Shown here in pieces: positions 1 to 6,374 of a DNA stretch of 9,808 nucleotides. Both the position numbers and the translations under genes were made by a program. This stretch comes from Acidimicrobiales bacterium. Its GTDB lineage: Bacteria; Actinomycetota; Acidimicrobiia; Acidimicrobiales; Palsa-688. The notes beneath the pieces are model-generated. The model searched no databases. It was not told where the DNA came from and worked only from the letters and a program-made list of their open reading frames with translations. The stretch is from the NCBI GenBank assembly GCA_030039575.1, contig JASHVH010000035.1, positions 1 to 9,808 on the forward strand, given 5' to 3'. How positions within the stretch are numbered: position 1 is the first letter of the stretch; every line of letters starts with the position of its first letter.

Positions 1-121
1 TGATCCTCCAAGGCACATCTGAATTTCAACTTCCCGAGCAGTCCCGTCGCACTGGCCAGGAGCAGGGGACCATAGCCGGCTCCTGCGCCTGGATTTCCCG
101 GGGACAGGACAATGTTCGTTA

Positions 122-454
122 TGAACCTGAATAGCCGGCCACGACGGGCAGGCCAGCTGTGCCCGGGACCTGCACCGCTGCCGTCCCGCCGTAACCATCA
201 GCGCGGAGCTGGGATATCGACTTGAACGGGTACAGGTTGCCCTGGTAGGTGACGTAGACCCGTCCCGACACGCTCAGTTCGACGCCGCTGGCAATTCCCG
301 CGCCTTCTTGCGCCGTCGTCACAGGGACGGAAAGCGCCCGAGCCTTGTCGGCTTTTCGGATAGTCGACAGTTCGGCCGCGTTCGCGACCAAGAACGCCCT
401 GCCCCCTGCGAACACGTAGTAGGTCCCTCCCGAGTCGATTATGGCGCCGTCGGA
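122..454 (-). repeat. C-terminal tandem module, copy 2 of the surface protein
   Basis: Encodes the last 111 residues of the surface protein. It repeats the order of the preceding copy: GAII, then YYVFAGGRAFLVA, a helix-like Ala/Lys segment, GVEL, GRVYV, LYPF, then DGY and a VQVP end. The matching pattern in the neighbouring copy indicates an internal duplication at protein level. The DNA is diverged, so the duplication is old. Confidence 0.6.
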
Positions 455-835
455 GCTGGTGCCGAATGCATTGCCGGCCGTCCCTACGGCACCGGCGCTC
501 CGTCCCACCTTCAGGCCGCTTAGGCTCGGGACGGTGACCACCATGGCGGGGTCGTAGCCATCGTCCTTGAACTGCTTCGGGTTGACGAACCCATGCAGCT
601 CACCGTCAATGCCGACGACATAAATCGTGGCCCCGCCGTTCACCGGGCGAGTGGACAGCAAGGTCCCCTGCCGTGGGGCCTCGCTTGGGGGCTCGGCCCC
701 TGCCGCCGCCGTCACCACGATGGCATGGTCAACTTTTTCCAGCGCGGTCATGACCTTGGGCGAGGCCACCGCGAAGGCGTGGCCCCCGCCGAGGACAAAG
801 TCCTTGCCGGAGAAATTGACGATCGCCCCATTGGG
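455..835 (-). repeat. C-terminal tandem module, copy 1 of the surface protein
   Basis: Encodes about 127 residues with the same order of motifs as the copy at 122-454: GAIV, DFVLGGGHAFAVA, a helix-like segment, GTLL, ATIYVVG, LHGF, DDGYD and VVTVPS. It is slightly longer than copy 2 because of Gly/Ala-rich linkers. Confidence 0.6.
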
Positions 836-2732
836 ATATGTGTCGGGCGCGTGGGGGAACGGGAGCGCAGCCGTCGATGGCCCCGTCACTGCGCCGGCTG
901 CCGCAATGGTATAAGTGCTCGAGGCGGTGCCGGGGTTGATGACGTCGAGGACGGTGACAGTCAGGCGGTCGCCCGCGCTGATGGTGCCCGGGACCTTGAA
1001 CCCGACGTCATTGGTACCGCCGCCCGTCACGGCCGAAGTCACTGCGCCAGAACCAGAAAGGGCCGCGGCGTCCTGGACGGAGTAATCCGCCGGGCTGCTT
1101 GGGAACGTCGTCCCGGCGGGGGCGTCGAGAGTTATGGTGCTCGAACCGGCGGACATGGCGGCGTTGGCGTACAGGTCAGAAATGACGTAGGTGGCAAGAG
1201 AGCCAGCTGTGCTCGGGCTGACACTCACGCTTACCCCGACGCTGGCCCCGATCGTGTACGGCGTGGCGTCCACCGGCACCGTGTCAAAGGAGGTAAACAC
1301 GGCGAAGTCGTTGATAGTGCCGGTCGGAGGGTTCGTGGCCCCGACGACGAAGACCGCCAGCGTGTCGCCGCTATCGACCGCGTGGGACAACGGGATCTTG
1401 GCCAGGCCATTGGCCAACGTGGGGCCCGTCGCAACGAAGTGCCAGGCGTGGGTGGTGTCGCTCACCTCGATCCCGGTCACCGTCGTGAAGCCGGTCTGGC
1501 CGGCGAGCTCGGTGAGGAAGATCGCCCCGCCGGCCGGGATGGCGTCCGACGCCTTGAAAGTGACTAAGTAGTCCGACGAGGCGCCGGCTACCCAGCTCGA
1601 CGGCTCGACTCTTACCCCGGTTACCGATTCGCCGAACGTAATGGCGTTTGATGTCTCCGACGTCCCGTTGCCCGGGTTCACGGTCATTTCGTCGGACTGA
1701 GTGGCACCGCTAGCGGAAGGGTTGGTCCCCTCAGCCGTGATATTGAGGACGCCGCCGTTTGCCACCGCGGTGGCCAACGTCAAGGTGGCTGCGTGATTAC
1801 TCGAGCTCAACGCAACACTCGCCACCGTGTCGGTCGTGGCGGTGCCAGAAGCTGGCGTGTACGTGACGGTGTAGCCCGCTGAGCCGCTGTACAGGGTGAT
1901 GGCCTCAGTCCCTCTGGTGACCCCGACGGTCAGCTTCACCGTGGTCTGGCCCGAGCTGGCGCTGGCCACAGGCACACCCGCGACCGAGTAGGTCGTATTG
2001 GCCCCGAACTGGGCCGAAGCGGCCGAGAGCTGCGGCCCGGCAACAGCAATAGTGATAGGACCAGAGCTGGCCGGCGTGGCGTTCTTCGACGTCGACACGT
2101 CGAAGTACATCGTGCCGGTAGCCGAGGGCGCACCGGCGGTAAAACCGACTTCCACTTGCTGGCCGGCGCTCAGGCTGCAGCTGCTTGACAGCTCGATGGT
2201 CACGGCCACGGCGCTGGCGCTGCCCGCCCCTCCCACTCCCCCCGTGCCGGCTTGGATGCACGAGCCACCGACTATGTCGATGTTGGCCGGGACTGAAGCC
2301 AAGGCGGTTGAGGGCGTGACCGTAACGAAGTCGTTGCCGGGCCCGGACAAAGCGGCGGGAAGGTCGAAAGTGACGGCGAAGTTCGTCAGTGCGCCCTCCC
2401 CTACCGAACTGGGCGAAGCAGCTACCGCACCGACCGCTCCGCTGGGGCGCTGATCGTGTAGCCATTGGTCGTGACGTCGCCGTAGGCAGGCAGGGCGGTC
2501 GCTGTCAGCCCTGCGCCGAGGGTGAACATGGTCAATGCGAGAGCACCGGCGGGCACTTTGGCCCACCTGCGCGCGGAGGTACTGAGAGGGGCGAAGGGAT
2601 TTCTCAATGGCATCGGGTGGGTCTCGTTGTAGACGAGCAGTTCCTCGTAGTTGGCCAGGAAAGGCCGCCAGGCACCATCGTTAGCGCGCGCCGGACCAGG
2701 ACTTCGATTTCCACCTCACCGACGATAGGCTT

Positions 2733-2810
2733 TTATCTGCCCACCGGGGCCTCGGCCGGGCCGTCACGGACATCACGCAACCAGGCGGCCCAAGGACTTT
2801 GGACGAGCAT
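2733..2810 (-). other. Possible 25-codon microORF or readthrough tail behind the serine hydrolase
   Basis: An ATG at 2810 starts a 25-codon frame reading MLVQSPWAAWLRDVRD and ending GR before TAA at 2733-2735. It lies in the same frame as the upstream serine hydrolase, separated from it by that gene's TGA (2820-2822) and three codons. The residues look protein-like. There is no Shine-Dalgarno and the frame is too short to trust. It could be a remnant C-terminal extension cut off by a stop mutation, or chance. The rest of 2614-2732 has no complete gene but holds coding-like stretches in two frames. Confidence 0.2.
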
Positions 2811-2819
2811 TTCCGCAGG

Positions 2820-3584
2820 TCAGAACGGGTGGCGAGGGGGAGACGCAAAAGCCGGGTTGTGCTCCACGCGCAAGGAAGCATGGTCGCCGGGCAATTCCCT
2901 TTCGACAATCTTGCGGTAGGACGATCGCCCGTGGTTGGGGTCGTCCGTGAACACGACCACGCCACGACCGGTGCTCGGACAGCCGATAACGAAGTTCGAC
3001 GCGTCGGGGTCGAGGCCCCACTGCCAGCCGTAGAGGGGAGGGCCCAGCTGAAGCCCCCATCCGGCCCCCCAGGCCAGCTCGTCATCGATGGCGGCTTGGG
3101 GCCTCCACCGTTCGTCGTCCAGCGAGAGGACGTGCGCCAGGAAGCGGCCGAAGTCGGCGCCGGTGGTGAACAACGGCCGGCCTCCATAAAAGCCGTCCTC
3201 CGGGGGCCACAGCCGGGAGTCCACCATGCCCAGGGGCTCAAAGACGGCCTCGGCGGCTAGCTCGTCGATCGGCCGGCCGGCCAGCTGCTCGAGATGGTCC
3301 TGCAGCAACACGAAACCCTCCCCGGAGTACCCCCACCGAAGACCGGGGGGACGCAGTGGGCTGAGTTCCTGGCCGGGGGGCCGCCAGTTGGGCAAGCCAG
3401 TCGTATGCGACAGGACGTGGCGGGTGGAGATATCGCCGTAGATCGGGGCGTCCAGGTCGGGAACCAGTGCCAGAGCCAGATGTCCGATCACCGGCTTGAC
3501 CAAGGAGGCGGCGTTCATCGGCCACTTTTCACCGTCGGCGTCGACCAGCTGCCAGTCCCGCACGATCCCGATCGACTCACGCAT
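2820..3584 (-). CDS. Serine hydrolase, beta-lactamase / penicillin-binding protein fold
   Basis: Protein of 254 residues in the class C beta-lactamase superfamily, whose members include esterases, D-aminopeptidases and DD-peptidases. The nucleophile motif SxxK is SLVK (Ser27, Lys30), the next family block is LSHTTGLPNW (59-67), and YSG (86-88) sits where the family has YxN. Later conserved stretches are FEPLGM (115-120), TTGADFGRFLAHVL and a C-terminal GRGVVVFTDD. The usual KTG/HTG-type third motif is not obvious. The protein is short for the family (often 300-400), mainly because the SxxK lies only 27 residues from the start; an in-frame stop about 24 bases upstream excludes a longer form. 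No signal peptide is visible, so it is probably cytoplasmic. The ATG at 3584 has only a weak GGTAGG upstream. Substrate unknown; an esterase or amidase role is more likely than antibiotic resistance. Confidence 0.8.
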   Translation of the reverse strand: MRESIGIVRDWQLVDADGEKWPMNAASLVKPVIGHLALALVPDLDAPIYGDISTRHVLSHTTGLPNWRPPGQELSPLRPPGLRWGYSGEGFVLLQDHLEQLAGRPIDELAAEAVFEPLGMVDSRLWPPEDGFYGGRPLFTTGADFGRFLAHVLSLDDERWRPQAAIDDELAWGAGWGLQLGPPLYGWQWGLDPDASNFVIGCPSTGRGVVVFTDDPNHGRSSYRKIVERELPGDHASLRVEHNPAFASPPRHPF

Positions 3585-3655
3585 CTGCCTACCCGTAGCA
3601 CTGCCTCAATGCATCGGCCAACTGGCAGGCTATCCCCAGAACGACCGCGCTTTGT

Positions 3656-3688
3656 CCCGTTTGTACGCGAAAGCCGTAACAAACCGGG
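3656..3688. promoter_or_regulatory. Imperfect 12-bp dyad upstream of the serine hydrolase
   Basis: Left arm CCCGTTTGTACG (3656-3667), a seven-base loop, then right arm CGTAACAAACCGGG (3675-3688). All 12 bases of the left arm pair if one A and one C are left bulged on the right. It lies 72-104 bases upstream of the hydrolase ATG. It could be an operator, or an RNA hairpin in the leader. No T-run follows on either strand, so a simple intrinsic terminator is less likely. Confidence 0.35.
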
Positions 3689-3788
3689 CACAGCGGCCCC
3701 GCTTTGGCTCACTTAGTGGGGGCGGTAACCTGACGCCTGTCCCGACGGCGCGACCGCGAGCCGGTTCCTGAGCAGTGGACGCCAGTTC

Positions 3789-3811
3789 CGGCCGGGGTCG
3801 AAACCCGGCCG
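3789..3811 (-). terminator. Stem-loop after the DUF7144-like gene, possible terminator
   Basis: A perfect 8-bp stem (CGGCCGGG with CCCGGCCG) with a seven-base loop lies about 44 bases past the stop of the membrane-protein gene on the minus strand. GC-rich hairpins without a U-tract are common gene ends in high-GC bacteria. On the minus strand the loop reads TTTCGAC, which recalls a tRNA T-arm, but no tRNA can be folded around it. Confidence 0.35.
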
Positions 3812-3854
3812 CCGGCGCGCCTTCACGGCGAAGGTTACGAGCGCACCTCGCAAA

Positions 3855-4250
3855 TCACCTGACGGCGGGCAGCCTCTCACCGTACGCCGCCAGCCCATAA
3901 ATGACCAGCATGCAAGTAAAGATGTAGACGAACGACCAAACCGGGTAGTACGGCATCCACCAGATGGCACTTATGGCGCCGATGGCGGCGGCGAGGATGC
4001 CAAACCATCGGGCAAATTGATTTCGCATCATTACAAGAACGCCGGCCCCGAAAAGGATGATGGCCACCACCAGCCAGACCCAGCCATAGGTATTGAGGCT
4101 GTGCCCGAAGAGCGCGTCCTCCAGGTTTTGTGGCAGTGTGCCATGGTAGGACCAGGCCCAAATCGCGTCAAAGAGCCGCATGACGCCGGCCGTCATCAAC
4201 ACGACGCCTGAAAAAATTAGCCAGCCTTCGCCGGTCTTTTGCTCGTACAT
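3855..4250 (-). CDS. Small four-helix integral membrane protein, DUF7144-like
   Basis: Protein of 131 residues with four predicted transmembrane segments, at about 9-33 (GWLIFSGVVLMTAGVMRL), 55-75, 79-99 and 102-124. The pattern of a GW start, a short extracytoplasmic loop with an LFGH-type segment, YGWVWL, FARWFGI and then PYYPVWSFVYI closely matches the actinobacterial DUF7144 family, from memory of the family. No molecular function is known for it; a cytoplasmic-membrane location is expected. The start is secure: AAAGGAGG (4259-4266) lies eight bases before the ATG. It stands alone, with 160 bases separating it from the gene upstream and 270 from the gene downstream. Confidence 0.85.
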   Translation of the reverse strand: MYEQKTGEGWLIFSGVVLMTAGVMRLFDAIWAWSYHGTLPQNLEDALFGHSLNTYGWVWLVVAIILFGAGVLVMMRNQFARWFGILAAAIGAISAIWWMPYYPVWSFVYIFTCMLVIYGLAAYGERLPAVR

Positions 4251-4258
4251 TTAGTGAT

Positions 4259-4266
4259 CCTCCTTT
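4259..4266 (-). promoter_or_regulatory. Shine-Dalgarno of the DUF7144-like gene
   Basis: A strong AAAGGAGG eight bases before the ATG at 4250 fixes the start. Confidence 0.8.
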
Positions 4267-4410
4267 AATTTTGGTCGTCGCCTCTAGCGATCACGAGATC
4301 CCTGGGACCACCCGAAAATGGGTGAACACTCGGGCTGTGGAGGTGCCTGGTCAAGAGCCTTGGCATCGAGCACGGTCCGGGTGGCGGACCTCGCCCGGCC
4401 CGCTCCCGCA

Positions 4411-4875
4411 TTACACGCGACGTTCGCGGCGCCGTTCGCGACGGTGCATCCCGGCCAGCGACACCGGCGACAGCGGCCGCCCGATGGGGTCGATGAACAG
4501 GGCACAGGGGCCCGTCGAGGCCGGCAGCGTGCCATCAAGGACGTCAACGTCGTACGTCAACGAGTCCCCGTGCAGCTTGGGGTGGCGGATGGTGACCACC
4601 ACCTCTTCGGGGGCCCGGTCCTGCGGTTCGGCGAACGACAAGACGGCGTTGGGCGGGTCAGCCTCGAAGCTGTTGTCCCCCGCGCTCCAGAGGTCGACAA
4701 ACCGCTTTGTGGAGATATGGCCTACCTCGCGCTTGGGCCGGTCGGCAAAGTAAATCGTCGACGGCGACAAGCCCTCCAAGGTGATCGACTTCCCCCCTCC
4801 GCTCTTCAAGCTCCCCGCCGTTTGGACGAAAAGGGCCTCTATGTCTTCGAGCTGTTGTTCGGTCACATCGCCCAT
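4411..4875 (-). CDS. Conserved protein of unknown function (FADRP...PPNA type), Arg-rich tail
   Basis: Protein of 154 residues. The frame is open up to 5007, but the ATG at 4875 is the right start because AGGAGG (4882-4887) lies six bases before it and the residues above it are out of character. Visible features are ITLEGLSPSTIYFADRP (31-47), a segment with F59 and W63, SFEADPPNAVLSF (69-81), VVVTIRHPKLHGDSLTYDV (82-100 region), CALFIDPIGRP and a tail with ten arginines in the last 14 residues or so. I recall similar FADRP/PPNA proteins from diverse bacteria, annotated only as hypothetical; no function can be given. There is no signal peptide or transmembrane helix. The basic tail could bind nucleic acid or an acidic surface, which is speculation. 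It lies 146 bases behind tetR on the same strand. Confidence 0.8.
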   Translation of the reverse strand: MGDVTEQQLEDIEALFVQTAGSLKSGGGKSITLEGLSPSTIYFADRPKREVGHISTKRFVDLWSAGDNSFEADPPNAVLSFAEPQDRAPEEVVVTIRHPKLHGDSLTYDVDVLDGTLPASTGPCALFIDPIGRPLSPVSLAGMHRRERRRERRV

Positions 4876-4881
4876 GGTTTT

Positions 4882-4887
4882 CCTCCT
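4882..4887 (-). promoter_or_regulatory. Shine-Dalgarno that fixes the 154-residue protein's start
   Basis: AGGAGG six bases before the ATG at 4875. It shows that the longer open frame reaching 5007 is not used. Confidence 0.75.
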
Positions 4888-4955
4888 ATGGTGCCGTCCG
4901 AGGGCGCCCCGGACCGTCCCACGCTGGTCCTCACTCGCGCTAAGAAGCCTCACCC

Positions 4956-4965
4956 CACCCGGGTG
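4956..4965. promoter_or_regulatory. Perfect palindrome CACCCGGGTG upstream of the 154-residue protein
   Basis: A ten-base perfect palindrome lies about 81-90 bases before the start codon of the gene at 4411-4875, in the gap behind tetR. It may be an operator half or chance in GC-rich DNA. Confidence 0.2.
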
Positions 4966-5021
4966 AAAAGCTCTCGGCCTTCGGCTTCGCGGCCGGCTGT
5001 CGGCCAAAAATTCTATGAGCC

Positions 5022-5660
5022 TCAGCTGACCTGCTGAAAGGCGGCAGCGGTAAGCGTTCTGGCCGTCGTCTCCGCACTATCTATGGCATCTTCGGTGCTG
5101 AGGCCGCAAAGATCGATGAGGCAGAACAACGCTTCGGCGCTGACGACCACGGCGAGGTCGAGCCGCAGCTGAGCCAGTAGTTGGGGACCGGCGGCATCGA
5201 GGACATCGACAAATGGGGCCAGGGCGTGCTCGATCAGCCCAAAGCGGATCCCGGGCCGGGCCCGGCTGGCGAGGTCGGGCTGAGCGATGGTCGCAGAAAT
5301 CATTGACCGGACCACTGCTTGGCGTTCCGCTACTCCTTGGAGGAGAAAGCGAGTGGCGAAGGCCACTCGTTCGACAGGATCGTTGGACGATCCCACCGGG
5401 GCAAGGGCCTCCGCCGGGGTGGGCCAATCCTCCGCTAGGGCTTTGGCCAGCAGAGACGCCAGGTCTGGGAAGTAGCGATAAGCGGTGGCTTCCGAGACCA
5501 TCGCCGCCTTCGCCACCTCGGGCATCGTCACCGCCTGGCGCTGCCGTATGAGTTCGACGCAGGCCTCGACGATCGCCCGCTGGGTGCGCGCCTTCTGATT
5601 TGCCCGTCCTCGGCTCTGAGCGATGACCGCCCGTGGCTCCTTCGTATTCGTACTAGTCAC
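5022..5660 (-). CDS. TetR/AcrR-family transcriptional regulator
   Basis: Protein of 212 residues. The N-terminal TetR DNA-binding domain spans about residues 27-73, with the helix-turn-helix VTMPEVAKAAMVSEATAYRYF (44-64), including the YRYF motif typical of the family. The rest is an all-helical ligand-binding and dimerisation domain with long Ala/Leu-rich segments; the ligand cannot be predicted. The start is GTG at 5660; no ATG lies nearby and no well-spaced Shine-Dalgarno is seen, so a very short leader is likely. It is transcribed away from the cupin gene across an 89-base gap holding two inverted repeats, so it probably represses itself and the cupin. A further regulatory target, such as the exporter behind the cupin, is possible but unproven. 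Confidence 0.9.
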   Translation of the reverse strand: MTSTNTKEPRAVIAQSRGRANQKARTQRAIVEACVELIRQRQAVTMPEVAKAAMVSEATAYRYFPDLASLLAKALAEDWPTPAEALAPVGSSNDPVERVAFATRFLLQGVAERQAVVRSMISATIAQPDLASRARPGIRFGLIEHALAPFVDVLDAAGPQLLAQLRLDLAVVVSAEALFCLIDLCGLSTEDAIDSAETTARTLTAAAFQQVS

Positions 5661-5675
5661 CTCTCTTCGTGAGAG
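5661..5675. promoter_or_regulatory. Inverted repeat at the tetR start, candidate operator 1
   Basis: CTCTC, five bases, GAGAG, ending one base before the tetR start codon. The arms match those of the second repeat at 5717-5730, in the opposite order. Position and sharing suggest TetR binding sites for autoregulation. Confidence 0.4.
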
Positions 5676-5680
5676 TCTAC
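5675..5680 (-). promoter_or_regulatory. Candidate -10 box of tetR
   Basis: TAGACT on the minus strand, 14 bases before the GTG start, fits a TANNNT -10 box. It would give a leader of only about eight bases. No good -35 box is seen. Confidence 0.3.
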
Positions 5681-5709
5681 TTGCACAACCGGAGTAGGCG
5701 GGTTACCCT
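5681..5709 (+). promoter_or_regulatory. Candidate promoter of the cupin gene
   Basis: TTGCAC (5681-5686) and TACCCT (5704-5709) separated by exactly 17 bases fit a housekeeping sigma promoter. The expected transcription start, near 5716, falls at the edge of the inverted repeat 5717-5730, as expected for repression by steric block. Confidence 0.5.
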
Positions 5710-5716
5710 GACAGGC

Positions 5717-5730
5717 GAGAGCCCACTCTC
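5717..5730. promoter_or_regulatory. Inverted repeat over the cupin transcription start, candidate operator 2
   Basis: GAGAG, four bases, CTCTC, between the predicted -10 box and the cupin Shine-Dalgarno. It shares arm sequences with the repeat next to tetR. Confidence 0.4.
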
Positions 5731-5733
5731 ATG

Positions 5734-5742
5734 AAAAGGAGG
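5734..5742 (+). promoter_or_regulatory. Shine-Dalgarno of the cupin gene
   Basis: AAAAGGAGG, seven bases before the ATG at 5750. A second ATG at 5731 opens another frame and lies before this site, so it is not the start. Confidence 0.8.
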
Positions 5743-5749
5743 TACGGGC

Positions 5750-6208
5750 ATGGAGGTGGCGATCATCGGTCCCGACGGTGGGGACGCCATTCAGCTGGGG
5801 CCAGTGCAGATGCGGATCCTGGAGGACGGCAGCACCACCGGGCACCGCTTGGGGGTGGGCGAGATCACGCTGCCGCCCCACACCGACGGGCCCCCCCAGC
5901 ACCGCCACGCCCGCCACGACGAGGGCTTCTACGTGGTCTCGGGAACAGCCAGCTTCACCGTGGGAGACACGACCTATGACGCACCCGCGGGCACGTTCGT
6001 CATGGTGCCCCCGGGCGCCCCACATACCTTCGCCAATCTTGGCGACGAACCCGCTGTGATGCTCAACACCTTTACCCCAGACCTCTATGTGCAGTACTTC
6101 CGGGACCTTCGCGAGATGATCGCCCAAGGTCACGCTCTAACGACCGCAGCGACAGTCGAGGTAATGGCCCGCTACGCCACCGTCCCCGCAACCGACCCCG
6201 CCGACTGA
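5750..6208 (+). CDS. Single-domain cupin protein
   Basis: Protein of 152 residues with both cupin motifs intact. Motif 1 is HRHARHDEGFYVVSG, with His51, His53 and Glu58; motif 2 is GTFVMVPPGAPHTFAN (81-96), with His92. These four residues are the usual metal ligands, so a mononuclear metal site (Fe, Mn, Ni or Zn) is expected. Small cupins of this kind act as dioxygenases, isomerases or ligand-binding proteins; the substrate cannot be told. The C-terminal part (107-140) is helical and resembles tails of quercetin-dioxygenase-like cupins. It is soluble, with no signal peptide. It is divergent from tetR, the usual arrangement of a TetR repressor and its target. A 166-base gap separates it from the exporter genes. 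Confidence 0.9.
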   Translation: MEVAIIGPDGGDAIQLGPVQMRILEDGSTTGHRLGVGEITLPPHTDGPPQHRHARHDEGFYVVSGTASFTVGDTTYDAPAGTFVMVPPGAPHTFANLGDEPAVMLNTFTPDLYVQYFRDLREMIAQGHALTTAATVEVMARYATVPATDPAD

Positions 6209-6231
6209 ACCACCAATCACACCCGATAGAA

Positions 6232-6251
6232 AGTAAGCCCGAGTAAGCCCG
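6232..6251 (+). repeat. Tandem duplication of a 10-bp unit before the ABC operon
   Basis: AGTAAGCCCG occurs twice without a gap, followed by a partial third copy (AG then CCG). It lies in the cupin-ABC gap, 6209-6374. Confidence 0.6.
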
Positions 6252-6303
6252 AGCCGCACTGCCCCCCGGCCAGCTCACAAGTAGCCTCGGCATATGGGCT
6301 CGT

Positions 6304-6322
6304 TGACCCAAGCTAAAGGTCA
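6304..6322. promoter_or_regulatory. Inverted repeat TGACC-N9-GGTCA before the ABC operon
   Basis: Perfect 5-bp arms spaced by nine bases lie 53-71 bases before the preferred ATPase start. It may be an operator. The surrounding gap has no clear promoter pair. Confidence 0.25.
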
Positions 6323-6374
6323 CGGCGGTGCCCAGTTCATTCGGGCGCCAACCGCTGAAGAAGCGACCGGCAGA

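Larger units (their letters stand above)
119..2613 (-). pseudogene. Secreted surface repeat protein, frameshifted after the signal peptide
   Basis: Large exported protein of about 831 residues if one frameshift is repaired. The ATG at 2613 opens an N-terminus with a basic stretch (ARRWAK), a hydrophobic core and a likely cleavage site near LPAYG, i.e. a signal peptide. That frame stops at 2422. The main frame takes over at 2443 (SGAVGAVAASPSS) and runs to TAA at 119-121. The join falls in a run of four G (2444-2447); one extra base there gives a smooth ISAP-SGAVG junction. The body has about four Ser/Thr/Gly/Ala-rich beta-type repeats of 110-130 residues, recognisable by openings like VEPSSWVAG or VSPSTAGS and endings like GATNPPTGT. 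The last 238 residues are two tandem copies of a module with GRVYV, a short gap, YPF and DGY, resembling motifs of bacterial S-layer and envelope proteins. No catalytic motif is seen; adhesion or a surface-layer role is inferred. No Shine-Dalgarno precedes the ATG, but it is the first start in an open frame. It could be an intact gene with a sequencing error or a true pseudogene. Confidence 0.75.

Noticed and set aside
593..1567. Long plus-strand open frame of 324 codons inside the surface-protein gene
   Set aside because: It is antisense to a coherent secreted repeat protein, and its translation is rich in Arg/Gly/His without domain character: a GC-rich shadow frame.
2820..3584. Antibiotic-resistance beta-lactamase
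   Set aside because: It has the SxxK fold signature but no signal peptide, an altered YxN and no clear KTG, and it is short; a general serine hydrolase is the safer call.
3789..3811. tRNA T-arm
   Set aside because: The minus-strand 7-base loop TTTCGAC resembles a T-loop, but I found no acceptor, D-arm or anticodon arm with the right spacing.
4309..4324. Small hairpin CACCC-N6-GGGTG before the DUF7144-like gene
   Set aside because: Five base pairs with a six-base loop are expected by chance in DNA of this composition.
4980..5021. Terminator behind tetR
   Set aside because: The segment has a small GGCCG/CGGCC stem and other GC-rich inverted bits, but no clean long stem and no T-run after it; too weak to annotate.
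4318..5037. Plus-strand open frame of 239 codons
   Set aside because: It runs antisense to the 154-residue protein, which has a proper Shine-Dalgarno and protein-like composition, and it crosses the gap to tetR. No start signal or domain.
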